Of a DNA stretch of 56,566 nucleotides, positions 42,373 through 50,620 are shown piece after piece. This stretch comes from Aquitalea palustris (GTDB lineage: Bacteria > Pseudomonadota > Gammaproteobacteria > Burkholderiales > Chromobacteriaceae), in contig NZ_RFAR01000038.1 in NCBI RefSeq assembly GCF_003693445.1, forward strand, positions 1 to 56,566, written 5' to 3'. Each line of letters opens with the position of its first letter. Position 1 is the first letter of the stretch. Made by a program: the position numbers and the translations under genes. The notes beneath the pieces are model-generated. The model did no database searches. It had not been told where the DNA came from and saw nothing but the letters and a program-made list of their open reading frames with translations.

Positions 42373-43713
42373 ATGAGCAAACCCATTACTTTCGGCATTA
42401 TGCTGCACGGCGCTGGCGGCCACATGCACGCCTGGAAACACCCCAGCGGCCCGGCGGATGCCAGCGTCAACCTGCAGTTCTATATCGATACCGTGCAAAA
42501 GGCCGAAGCTAACGGCATTGCCTTTGCCTTTGTCGCGGACGGCCTGTACATCAATGAAAAATCGATTCCGCACTTCCTCAACCGTTTCGAGCCGATTTCG
42601 ATCCTGTCGGCGCTGGCCAGCGTAACGCGCAAGATCGGCCTCGCCGGCACGGTGTCCACTTCCTACAGCGACCCGTTTACCGTGGCGCGCCAGTTCGGCT
42701 CGCTCGACCTGATCAGCGGCGGCCGCGCCGGCTGGAATGTGGTGACCACGCCGCTGGAAGGCACGGCGCTCAATTACAGCCGCCCGCATCCGGAACATGC
42801 GCTGCGTTATGAAATTGCCGACGAATACCTGCAAGTCACCCAGGGCTTGTGGGATAGCTGGGACGACGACGCCTTGCCGCGTAACCGTGAAACCGGCCAG
42901 TTTTTCGACAAGGACAAGCTGCACACGCTGAACCACAAGGGGCGTTTCTTCCAGGTGGCCGGGCCGCTGAACATCAGCCGCTCGCCGCAGGGCCAGCCGG
43001 TGATTTTCCAGGCCGGTTCTTCCGATGCCGGGATTGGCCTCGCCGGCAAGTATGCCGACGCGGTGTTTACCCACTCGCCCTCCATCGCGGAAACCCGCGA
43101 CTTCCTGCGCAAGGTGAAAACCAGCGCCGTACTGCATGCCCGCAAGGCTGACGATGTGAAAATCTTCCCCGGCATTGCGCCGGTGGTAGCCGCTACCGAT
43201 GCCGAGGCCGAAGCCAAGTTCCGCATCATCCAGCAACTGCTGACCATCGATGACGCACTGGCCTATCTGGGCCGCTTCTTCGACCATCACGACTTTACCC
43301 AGCACCCGCTGGACGAGGCCTTCCCGGAGCTGGGCGATATCGGTCGCAACAGCTTCCGTTCCACCACCGACCAGATCAAGGCCCGCGCCCGCGAACATGG
43401 CCTGACCCTGCGCCAGGTGGCACTGGAAGTGGCCACCCCGAGCAGCAACTTTGTCGGTAGCGGTGAAAAAGTGGCGGCTGAAATCATCCGCTGGGTGGAC
43501 GAGGGCGCGGCCGACGGTTTCATCCTGGGTTTCCCGGTGGTGGCCGAAGGGCTGGACGACTTCATCACCCATGTGTTGCCGGTGCTGGAAGCCAGTGGCC
43601 GCTTCAAGCGCCAGCTGGACGGCCGCACCCTGCGCGACCATCTGGGCCTGCCGCGCAAGCAAAGCCGTTACCAGCAAGCGGCTGACGATAGCAGCCAGCA
43701 GCAGGTGGCCTGA
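42373..43713 (+). CDS. NtaA/SnaA/DszA-type flavin monooxygenase, YtnJ/YxeK-like
   Basis: A 446-residue member of the NtaA/SnaA/SoxA(DszA) monooxygenase group: ITFGIMLHGAGGHMHAWKHP at the start, GTVSTSYSDPFTVARQFGSLDLISGGRAGWNVVTT (family signature, about residues 95-130) and VIFQAGSSDAGIGLAGKYADAVFT. In Bacillus the corresponding enzymes (YxeK, YtnJ) cleave N-acetyl-S-alkylcysteines by oxygenating the carbon next to sulfur. GGAG precedes the ATG. Ends with a TGATG overlap into the M20 gene. Function by context and homologue type. Confidence 0.9.
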   Translation: MSKPITFGIMLHGAGGHMHAWKHPSGPADASVNLQFYIDTVQKAEANGIAFAFVADGLYINEKSIPHFLNRFEPISILSALASVTRKIGLAGTVSTSYSDPFTVARQFGSLDLISGGRAGWNVVTTPLEGTALNYSRPHPEHALRYEIADEYLQVTQGLWDSWDDDALPRNRETGQFFDKDKLHTLNHKGRFFQVAGPLNISRSPQGQPVIFQAGSSDAGIGLAGKYADAVFTHSPSIAETRDFLRKVKTSAVLHARKADDVKIFPGIAPVVAATDAEAEAKFRIIQQLLTIDDALAYLGRFFDHHDFTQHPLDEAFPELGDIGRNSFRSTTDQIKARAREHGLTLRQVALEVATPSSNFVGSGEKVAAEIIRWVDEGAADGFILGFPVVAEGLDDFITHVLPVLEASGRFKRQLDGRTLRDHLGLPRKQSRYQQAADDSSQQQVA

Positions 43714-44924
43714 TGAATGCAGCATTAGACAGCGCCGTGTTGCCGCGCAGCCTGCAGATCGAAACCGGCATTGCGGCGGCCAATGCCGAATTCGTGGCCC
43801 TGCGCCGCGACCTGCACCAGCACCCGGAACTGGCGTTTGCCGAACACCGCACCGCCGGCAAGGTGGCCGCACTGTTGCAGCAGTGGGGCTATCAGGTGAC
43901 CACCGGCATTGCCGGCACCGGGGTGGTGGGCAGCTTGCGCCGTGGCAGCAGCCAGCGTGCGCTCGGCCTGCGCGCCGACATGGATGCGCTGCCCATCCAG
44001 GAAGCCACCGGCCTGCCCTATGCCAGCCAGAACGCCGGGGTGATGCATGCCTGCGGGCATGACGGCCACACCGCCATCCTGCTGGCTGCCGCCCGCTTTC
44101 TGGCGCTGCACGGCCAGTTTGACGGCACTTTGCAGCTGATTTTCCAGCCGGCGGAAGAAACCGGCAGCGGCGCACGGCGCATGCTGGAAGAAGGCCTGTT
44201 CGAGCGCTTTCCCTGCGATGCGGTATTCGGCCTGCACAACTGGCCCGGAGTGAGCTGCGGCCATATCGGCTGCATCGAAGGCCCGGCCATGGCCTCGGTG
44301 GATCAGGCCCACATCACCGTGCACGGCAAGGGCGGCCATGGCGCCGAACCCCATAACACGGTGGACCCGGTGCTGGTGAGTGCCCACCTGATTACCGCGC
44401 TGCAGTCGGTGGTGTCACGCAATGTCGACCCGCTGGACATGGGCGTGCTCACCGTGGGCAGCATCCACGGCGGCCATGCGTCCAACGTGATTCCCGACAG
44501 CGTGGAGCTGAAACTGACCGCACGCACCTTCCGCCCAGAAGTGCGCAGCCTGCTGCAACAGCGGGTACCGGCGCTGGTGGAGGCACAGGCCGCCAGCTTT
44601 GGCGCACGGGCCGAGGTGGATTACCGCCTGGGTTTCCCGCCGGTGTGCAATCACCCGGCAGAAACCGCACTGGCACGTGAAGTGGCGCAGGACACCCTGG
44701 GCGCAGCGCGGGTGGAAGAGGCCTTCCGGCCGCGTACCGCCAGCGAGGACTTTGCCTTCATGTTGCAGGCGCGCCCCGGCAGTTTCGTGTTTTTCGGCAA
44801 TGGCGACAGCGCCGGTCTGCACAACCCGCGCTACGACTTCAACGACGCCATCCTGCCGCTGGCCGCCAGCTACTGGGTGGCCCTGGCCGAGCGCTACCTG
44901 CCGCTGCCACAGGCGGCCACATAA
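43713..44924 (+). CDS. M20 family amidohydrolase, YxeP/YtnL-like N-deacetylase
   Basis: A 403-residue M20D peptidase/amidohydrolase (hippurate-hydrolase type). Metal-site motifs: GLRADMDALPIQE, VMHACGHDGHTAILLAAA, and FQPAEETGSGARRMLEEG, plus a dimerisation/substrate segment VHGKGGHGAEPHNTVDP and C-terminal RTASEDFAFM. It would remove an acyl group from an N-acylated amino acid. In the S-alkylcysteine route it releases cysteine after the oxygenase step. Start overlaps the upstream stop (TGATG). Confidence 0.93.
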   Translation: MNAALDSAVLPRSLQIETGIAAANAEFVALRRDLHQHPELAFAEHRTAGKVAALLQQWGYQVTTGIAGTGVVGSLRRGSSQRALGLRADMDALPIQEATGLPYASQNAGVMHACGHDGHTAILLAAARFLALHGQFDGTLQLIFQPAEETGSGARRMLEEGLFERFPCDAVFGLHNWPGVSCGHIGCIEGPAMASVDQAHITVHGKGGHGAEPHNTVDPVLVSAHLITALQSVVSRNVDPLDMGVLTVGSIHGGHASNVIPDSVELKLTARTFRPEVRSLLQQRVPALVEAQAASFGARAEVDYRLGFPPVCNHPAETALAREVAQDTLGAARVEEAFRPRTASEDFAFMLQARPGSFVFFGNGDSAGLHNPRYDFNDAILPLAASYWVALAERYLPLPQAAT

Positions 44925-44963
44925 CAAGCGACAGCCAGACACACATCGCAATGGACCGAGCAC

Positions 44964-45506
44964 ATGCGTGACTACTTTGTTTACACCACCAGTACCGACC
45001 CGCGCGCCAGCGTGATGCTGGCCGAGCTGACGCAGGAATACGACGCACGCTACGGCAAGCTGTTCAGCCCCGGCGGTGCGGCTGAAGAAATGCAGCGCTA
45101 TCCGCCCGCAACCTTTGCTCCGCCGCATGGCAACTTCCTGTTGCTGCTGCGTCAGGGGCAGGCGATTGCCGGCGGGGCCTTCAAGCGGCTGGATGAGCAC
45201 ACCGCCGAATTCAAGCGTATCTGGACCCACAGCCAGTTCCGCCGTCAGGGCCTGGCCGGGCTGGTGTTGCAGGAGCTGGAAGCGCAATGCCAGCGCCAGG
45301 GCTACCGCCAGATTTACCTGACCACCGGTTGCCGCCAGCCCGAGGCGGTCGGGCTCTACCTGCGCCACGGCTATCAGGCGCAGTTCGACCCGGCGGGCGA
45401 TCTGGAAGCCTTGCGCACCCTGCCGTTTACCAAGGCAGTGCCACGTCAGGCCAGCGTGCCATCCCACCCTGCCTACGTGACAGAACTGGCCGGCATTGCC
45501 GTCTGA
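44964..45506 (+). CDS. GNAT N-acetyltransferase, YtmI/YxeL-like
   Basis: A 180-residue GNAT acetyltransferase. Acetyl-CoA-binding motif A is visible as RIWTHSQFRRQGLAGLVLQELEAQCQRQGYRQIYLTTGCRQPEAVGLYLRHGY. Length fits YtmI/YxeL (about 165-180 aa). In the proposed pathway it N-acetylates the S-alkylcysteine before oxygenation. It sits between the M20 hydrolase and the transporter genes, same strand. Confidence 0.88.
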   Translation: MRDYFVYTTSTDPRASVMLAELTQEYDARYGKLFSPGGAAEEMQRYPPATFAPPHGNFLLLLRQGQAIAGGAFKRLDEHTAEFKRIWTHSQFRRQGLAGLVLQELEAQCQRQGYRQIYLTTGCRQPEAVGLYLRHGYQAQFDPAGDLEALRTLPFTKAVPRQASVPSHPAYVTELAGIAV

Positions 45507-45564
45507 AACCGCTTTGACTTGCTTGCCGAGCACCCACCCCGGCTTTTGCACAGGACAAGACATC

Positions 45565-47364
45565 ATGAGTGAAATTACCGAAGTCGGCGAGATCGCCTTT
45601 AGCCATTCACTGCCACGGCAGGCAAACGCGCCTGCGGCAGCAGAAGCCAGCGGCAGCAACCGCTATGCCGGGCTGCGCATCATCCCGGCGCGTTACCCGG
45701 CACGCATCGCCGGCAGCGTGCTGGCCCTGTTGTTGCTGGCCGCCATCGTCAGTTCGGTGGCCACCAATCCACGCTGGGGCTGGCCGGTGTTTGCCGAATG
45801 GTTTCTGGCCGCCCCGGTGCTGGAAGGCCTGGGCCGCACCTTGCTGCTGACCGCCATCGGCACGGTATTGGGGTCGGCGCTGGGCACGGTGCTGGCACTG
45901 GCGCGGGTATCGCGCTCGCCGCTGCTGGCCAGCCTGTCGTGGAGCTATATCTGGCTGTTCCGCTCTATTCCGCTGATCGTGCTGCTGCTGATTCTCAACA
46001 ACCTGGGCTATCTGTACGAAACCATCAATATCGGTGTGCCGTATACCGGCATCAACTGGTTCAGCTATTCCACCACCGAGCTGATCAGCCCCTTTGCCGC
46101 AGCGGTGCTGGGCCTGAGCCTGAACCAGGCGGCATTCTCGGCGGAAATCATCCGTGGCGGCATTTTGTCGGTGGAGCAGGGCCAGCTGGAAGCCGCCGCT
46201 GCGCTGGGCCTGCCGCGTGGCCGGCAGATTTTCCGTATCGTGCTGCCGCAGGCCATGCGCACCATTTTGCCCACCGCTTTCAATGACATCATTGGTCTGG
46301 CCAAGGGCACGGCCAATGTCTACATCCTGGCGCTGCCGGAGCTGTTCTACACCATCCAGGTGGTGTACCACCGCAATCTGGAAGTGATTCCGCTGTTGAT
46401 GGTGGCCACCATGTGGTACCTGATCATCCTCACTGTACTGTCCACCGTGCAGGTGCAGGTGGAACGTCGCTATGCGCGTGGCGCGCTGCGCCAGCAACCG
46501 CAGTCGCTGTGGCAGCGTGCCCGTCAGCGCTGGTGGCCGGCGGCTGCTGGCGGTAGTGCGCTCATTGCGCAGCCGGTGTCGCTGACCGAGCTGCCTGCCG
46601 TCAAAGGCGGCGAAGTGGCCATTCATGCGGTCAGCAAACGCTATGGCCAGCAGCAGGTGCTGGATGACGTGTCGCTGACTGTCCCGCCCGGCAGCGTCAC
46701 CGTCATCATCGGGCCCTCCGGTTCGGGCAAGTCCACCTTGCTACGCAGCATCAATCACCTGGAGCGGGTGGATGGCGGTTTCATCGCCATTGACGGCGAG
46801 CTGATCGGCTACCGTCAGCAGGGCCACGCGCTGCATGAGCTGAAGGAAAAGGACATCCTGCAACGCCGCGTTGAAGTGGGCATGGTGTTCCAGCACTTCA
46901 ACCTGTTTCCCCATCTGACTGTTCTGCAAAACCTGATTGAAGCGCCCATCGCGCTGCGCGGGCTGAGCCGGGCCGAGGCCGAAGCGCAGGCGCGGCTGCT
47001 GCTCAAGCGGGTAGGGCTGGCGGACAAGGCCGCTGCCTGGCCGCGCCAATTGTCCGGCGGCCAGCAGCAGCGGGTGGCCATTGCCCGAGCGTTGGCCCTG
47101 CGCCCCAAGGTGCTGCTGTTTGACGAACCCACCTCGGCACTCGACCCGGAGCTGGTGCAGGAAGTGCTGGACGTCATCAAGGAGCTGGCGCGTTCCGGTA
47201 CCACGCTGATCATTGTCACCCATGAAATCGGCTTTGCCCGTGAAGTGGCCGACACCGTGGTGTTCATGGAGCAGGGCCGCATCGTGGAAAGCGGCAGCCC
47301 GGAGCAGGTATTGCGCCAGCCACAGCAGCAACGCACCCGCGAATTCCTGGCCCGCGTGCTCTAG
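45565..47364 (+). CDS. Fused amino-acid ABC permease-ATPase
   Basis: A 599-residue fusion. The N-terminal part (about 1-310) is a polar-amino-acid ABC permease: several TM helices and the EAA motif AAAALGLPRGRQIFRIVLPQAMRTILPTAFND. The C-terminal part (about 345-599) is a full ABC ATPase: Walker A GPSGSGKST, MVFQHFNLFPHLTVLQN, signature [15 protein letters not shown], Walker B VLLFDEPTSALDPEL and switch His in VTHEIGFAREVAD. Fusing permease and ATPase is uncommon; most amino-acid ABC systems keep them separate. ATG 45565 is preferred to an earlier in-frame start. Paired with the binding protein downstream. Confidence 0.92.
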   Translation: MSEITEVGEIAFSHSLPRQANAPAAAEASGSNRYAGLRIIPARYPARIAGSVLALLLLAAIVSSVATNPRWGWPVFAEWFLAAPVLEGLGRTLLLTAIGTVLGSALGTVLALARVSRSPLLASLSWSYIWLFRSIPLIVLLLILNNLGYLYETINIGVPYTGINWFSYSTTELISPFAAAVLGLSLNQAAFSAEIIRGGILSVEQGQLEAAAALGLPRGRQIFRIVLPQAMRTILPTAFNDIIGLAKGTANVYILALPELFYTIQVVYHRNLEVIPLLMVATMWYLIILTVLSTVQVQVERRYARGALRQQPQSLWQRARQRWWPAAAGGSALIAQPVSLTELPAVKGGEVAIHAVSKRYGQQQVLDDVSLTVPPGSVTVIIGPSGSGKSTLLRSINHLERVDGGFIAIDGELIGYRQQGHALHELKEKDILQRRVEVGMVFQHFNLFPHLTVLQNLIEAPIALRGLSRAEAEAQARLLLKRVGLADKAAAWPRQLSGGQQQRVAIARALALRPKVLLFDEPTSALDPELVQEVLDVIKELARSGTTLIIVTHEIGFAREVADTVVFMEQGRIVESGSPEQVLRQPQQQRTREFLARVL

Positions 47365-47430
47365 GGCCATTGACCAAAAAATTTCACACACCGTCACGAC
47401 CACAAGCAAGACCACAACAAGGAAAGCATC

Positions 47431-48369
47431 ATGTCGCGTAACACCCATCTGCCGCGTCGTACCGTACTGGCTGCCCTTAGCCTCACCCTGCTGGCCCCGC
47501 TGTTTGGCCATGCCGCCAGCAGCATCGACCTGAGCCCGCAGCAAAAAGGCCAACCCAGTGCCCGCCCGGTGCCAGAGGCCATCAAGCTGCTGCCCAAGGA
47601 TGTCCGCTTCGTCAAGGACAAGACCCTGGTGGTGGCCATCGCCGGCGGCATTCTGCCACTGGGTGGTTTTGCCAATGACTCCAAAACCATTATCGGGGCT
47701 GATCCGGACATTTCGCGCCTGGTGGCCGATGGCCTGGGCCGCAAGCTGGAGCTGGTGAACGTGGCCTGGGCGGACTGGCCGCTGGGCCTGCAGTCCGGCA
47801 AGTACGATGCGGTGATTTCCAATGTCACCGTTACCGAGGCGCGCAAGGAGAAATTTGATTTCTCCACCTACCGCAAGGATTTGCTGGGCTTTTACACCAA
47901 GGCGGGCAGCAAGCTGAAAATCAATGAGCCCAAGGACACCGCCGGGCTGAAGGTGATTGTGGGCGCGGGCACCAATCAGGAACAGATCCTGCTGGAGTGG
48001 AACAAGAAGAACGAGGCCGCCGGCCTGAAGCCTTTGCAAGCCCTGTATTTTGATGATGAAGCCGTGGCACGGGTAGCCTTGCAGTCCGGCCGTGCCGATG
48101 CCTGGCTGGGCCCCAATGCCATCTATGCGCTGGAAGCCGCGCGTACCGGCAAGGTGAAGCTGGCTGGTACCTTCTCTGGCGGTTGGCCGCTGACCGCGGA
48201 TATCGCCGTCACCACGCGCAAGGACTCCGGCCTGGCCGCAGCCATTACCAAAATCATCAATACCCAGATTGCCAACGGCAATTACGCCAAGGTACTCAGC
48301 CGCTGGGGCCTGAGTGCCGAGGCGGTGAGCGAATCCCGTACTAACCCGCCCGGCCTGCCCAAGAGCTGA
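47431..48369 (+). CDS. Periplasmic amino-acid-binding protein of the ABC transporter
   Basis: A 312-residue family-3 (SBP_bac_3) binding protein. Signal peptide NTHLPRRTVLAALSLTLLAPLFGHA contains a double Arg, so Tat export is possible but Sec is also fine. The core has IIGADPDISRLVADGLGRKLELVNVAWADWPLGLQSGKYDAVISNVTVTEARKEKFDFS, typical of polar-amino-acid binding. Likely ligand: an S-substituted cysteine, cystine or similar sulfur compound, from operon context. The inverted-repeat element starts at the last base of its stop codon. Confidence 0.9.
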   Translation: MSRNTHLPRRTVLAALSLTLLAPLFGHAASSIDLSPQQKGQPSARPVPEAIKLLPKDVRFVKDKTLVVAIAGGILPLGGFANDSKTIIGADPDISRLVADGLGRKLELVNVAWADWPLGLQSGKYDAVISNVTVTEARKEKFDFSTYRKDLLGFYTKAGSKLKINEPKDTAGLKVIVGAGTNQEQILLEWNKKNEAAGLKPLQALYFDDEAVARVALQSGRADAWLGPNAIYALEAARTGKVKLAGTFSGGWPLTADIAVTTRKDSGLAAAITKIINTQIANGNYAKVLSRWGLSAEAVSESRTNPPGLPKS

Positions 48370-48511
48370 GAGCGTGTTTACGATCGGCGATACTCGGGTG
48401 ATCCTGTGTTGAAATGTCGTTCAAAATGCGCATGGACTCCCTGTCCATTGTGCTTTTTCACGCCCTTTCGCCTTGCCTGACCCTTCGTTCGCTAAATCGT
48501 AAACAAGCTCT
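48369..48511. repeat. MITE-like element with terminal inverted repeats (copy B)
   Basis: 143 bp bounded by AGAGCGTGTTTACGAT (48369-48384) and ATCGTAAACAAGCTCT (48496-48511): inverted repeats with 15 of 16 matches. The interior has no gene. Its left end overlaps the last base of the binding-protein stop codon. Its ends share the GAGCxTGT core with the element at 12025-12175, and its right half has a similar GCTTTTTCACGC...TTTCGCC run. Probably a non-autonomous mobile element; no target-site duplication was obvious. Confidence 0.6.
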
Positions 48512-48529
48512 GCCACGTCAACCTGACAT

Positions 48530-48557
48530 CGCCAACACGCTCAGTGTTGGCGTTTTT
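48530..48557 (+). terminator. Intrinsic terminator of the S-alkylcysteine-like operon
   Basis: CGCCAACAC-GCTCA-GTGTTGGCG followed by TTTTT. It ends transcription of the upstream six-gene operon before the desaturase. Confidence 0.95.
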
Positions 48558-48638
48558 CTGCAATGCTTGTCATTTTTTCTTGGTTTGGTGGTGGCAGGCG
48601 CAACACTATAGTGGTCGGCTCATTCCAGGAGCCGACTC

Positions 48639-49631
48639 ATGTATTGCTCATTGCAACATGCCGGTTTGCATTCCGGCCGTCTGTATCGCGAGGGTTCTGC
48701 CATTCCCGACCCGCGGGATGGTGATCGTGCATTGGCTGTGCCATCCGGCGGGTCCGGGGCGCCGGCCTGGCTGGCGCGGCTGGAGCTGCCCACCTGGCTG
48801 CTCATCGTCGTCATCTATGGCGGCTGGTTTGGCACGGCGGCGCTGTGGCGCCAGCTGGGGCCGTGGCTGGGTACGCCGCTGCTGATTGTGCTGACTAGCT
48901 GGTATATGTCGCTGCAGCACGAGCTGATTCACGGCCACCCCACGCGTCATGGCTGGCTGAATGCCTTGTTCGGCCAGCTGCCGCTGGCAGTGTGGTATCC
49001 CTATGCCGTCTATCGTGACAGCCATCTGGCCCATCACCATGATGACAGCCTGACCCTGCCGGGGGTGGACCCGGAAAGCTACTACCACGCCACCCTGCCG
49101 GCCGGGGCGCTGGCCCGCAGCCTGCTGCGCTGGCGCAACACTGCCGTGGGGCGTTTGCTGCTGGGGCCGGCCCTGGGCTGGCTGGCCACGCTGCGCGCTG
49201 CCGTGCGTAGCGGCCAGCGGCAACAGCTGCTGGTGTGGGGCAGCCATCTGCTCTTGCTGGGCCTGTTGCTACTGTGGCTGCGACAGCACGGTATCGCGCC
49301 GTGGTATTACCTGTTGTGCATTGCCTATCCCGCACTGGCGCTGGCCATGGTACGTTCCTTTTACGAGCACCGGGCTGTGCCGGATGCAGCAGCCCGCTCG
49401 GTGCTGAACGAAGCCGCCTGGCCGTGGCGGCTGTTGTTTCTCAATCTGAATTACCATCTGGTGCATCACCTGCAGCCGGGTCTGCCCTGGTATCGCCTGC
49501 GTCAGGCCTATCTGGCCGAACGCCAGCATTACCAGCAACTCAGTGGCGGTTTTGTCGAGCAGGGTTATCTGCCGCTGCTGTGGCGGCACCGCCGCCGGCC
49601 GGTGATCGATACGCTGCACCCCTTTGCCTGA
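48639..49631 (+). CDS. Membrane fatty-acid desaturase family (di-iron) protein
   Basis: A 330-residue integral membrane protein with the eight-histidine motifs of the desaturase/hydroxylase superfamily: HELIHGH (about 100-106), HLAHHHD (about 129-135) and HLVHH (about 274-278), plus TM segments. It should bind two irons and use O2 to desaturate or hydroxylate a hydrophobic or quaternary-amine substrate. CAGGAG lies 7 bp upstream of the ATG. It is followed 32 bp later by a YehZ-like osmoprotectant binding protein and its transporter, so the substrate may be linked to betaines, which would be unusual for a true fatty-acid desaturase. Confidence 0.88.
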   Translation: MYCSLQHAGLHSGRLYREGSAIPDPRDGDRALAVPSGGSGAPAWLARLELPTWLLIVVIYGGWFGTAALWRQLGPWLGTPLLIVLTSWYMSLQHELIHGHPTRHGWLNALFGQLPLAVWYPYAVYRDSHLAHHHDDSLTLPGVDPESYYHATLPAGALARSLLRWRNTAVGRLLLGPALGWLATLRAAVRSGQRQQLLVWGSHLLLLGLLLLWLRQHGIAPWYYLLCIAYPALALAMVRSFYEHRAVPDAAARSVLNEAAWPWRLLFLNLNYHLVHHLQPGLPWYRLRQAYLAERQHYQQLSGGFVEQGYLPLLWRHRRRPVIDTLHPFA

Positions 49632-49663
49632 AGGCCCGCTGTTCATCCATCAAGAGGACTACC

Positions 49664-50590
49664 ATGACCCAAGCAAAATTTTCCCGTCGCTGGCTGTTGG
49701 CTGCGCTCGCGCTGAGCGCTTTCTCCGGCCAGAGCATGGCGGCCGATGCGGTACGGGTTGGCTCCAAGATCGACACCGAAGGCGCCTTGCTGGGCAATAT
49801 CATCCAGCAGGTGCTGGAAGCCAATGGCATCAAGACCGTCAGCAAGGTGTCGCTGGGCAATACCAAGGTAGTGCGCGGCGCCATTACCGCCGGTGAAATC
49901 GACATCTACCCGGAATACACCGGCAATGGCGCTTTTTTCTTTGCCGATGAAAGCAATCCGGCCTGGAAAAATGCCGAGGCGGGTTATCAGCTGGTGAAAA
50001 AGCTGGACCAGGAAAAAAACCGCATTAGCTGGCTGACGCCATCGCCGGCCAACAATACCTGGGCCATTGCCATCCGCAAGGATGTGGCGGCAGCCAACAA
50101 GCTGAAGACGCTGACTGACCTGGGCAACTGGATCAACAAGGGCGGCCGCTTCAAGCTGGCGGCATCGGCCGAGTTCATCGAACGTGCCGACGCATTGCCG
50201 GCCTTCCAGAGCGCCTATGGCTTCAAGCTGAAGCAGGACCAGCTGCTGACCCTGGCCGGCGGCGATACCTCGGTCACCATCAAGGCGGCGGCGGAGCAGA
50301 CCTCCGGCGTCAACGCCGCCATGGCCTATGGTACGGACGGCCCGGTGGCGGCACTGGGGCTGGTGACGCTGGATGACGTCAAGGGCGTGCAGCCGATTTA
50401 TGCGCCAACGCCGATCATCCGCAGCGAAGTGCTGGCCAGACAGCCCAAAATCGCCGCCGTGCTGAAGCCGGTATTCCTCTCGCTCACTGGCCCCACGCTG
50501 CAGAAGCTGAATGCCAGCATTGCCATCGAAGGCCGCGATGCGCGCAAGGTGGCGCAGGATTACCTGAAGAAAAAGGGCTTTATCAAGTGA
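49664..50590 (+). CDS. yehZ: Osmoprotectant-binding protein (YehZ/OsmF-like)
   Basis: A 308-residue OpuAC-family periplasmic binding protein; E. coli YehZ is about 305 aa. Signal peptide (RRWLLAALALSAFSGQSMA) and the family start VRVGSKIDTEGALLGNIIQQVLEANGI and AGEIDIYPEYTGNGAFFF, which is specific for the glycine-betaine/choline OsmU/YehZ group. Followed by two permease genes and one ATPase in E. coli yeh style. A stop-to-start gap of 32 bp separates it from the desaturase gene. Confidence 0.93.
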   Translation: MTQAKFSRRWLLAALALSAFSGQSMAADAVRVGSKIDTEGALLGNIIQQVLEANGIKTVSKVSLGNTKVVRGAITAGEIDIYPEYTGNGAFFFADESNPAWKNAEAGYQLVKKLDQEKNRISWLTPSPANNTWAIAIRKDVAAANKLKTLTDLGNWINKGGRFKLAASAEFIERADALPAFQSAYGFKLKQDQLLTLAGGDTSVTIKAAAEQTSGVNAAMAYGTDGPVAALGLVTLDDVKGVQPIYAPTPIIRSEVLARQPKIAAVLKPVFLSLTGPTLQKLNASIAIEGRDARKVAQDYLKKKGFIK

Positions 50591-50620
50591 GCGGGCGCTT
50601 CTGGCCTGCAAGGGTAACGC

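Noticed and set aside
41350-44175. A 941-codon antisense frame over the monooxygenase/M20 genes
   Set aside because: Same reason: a GC-driven shadow of three well-supported genes on the plus strand.
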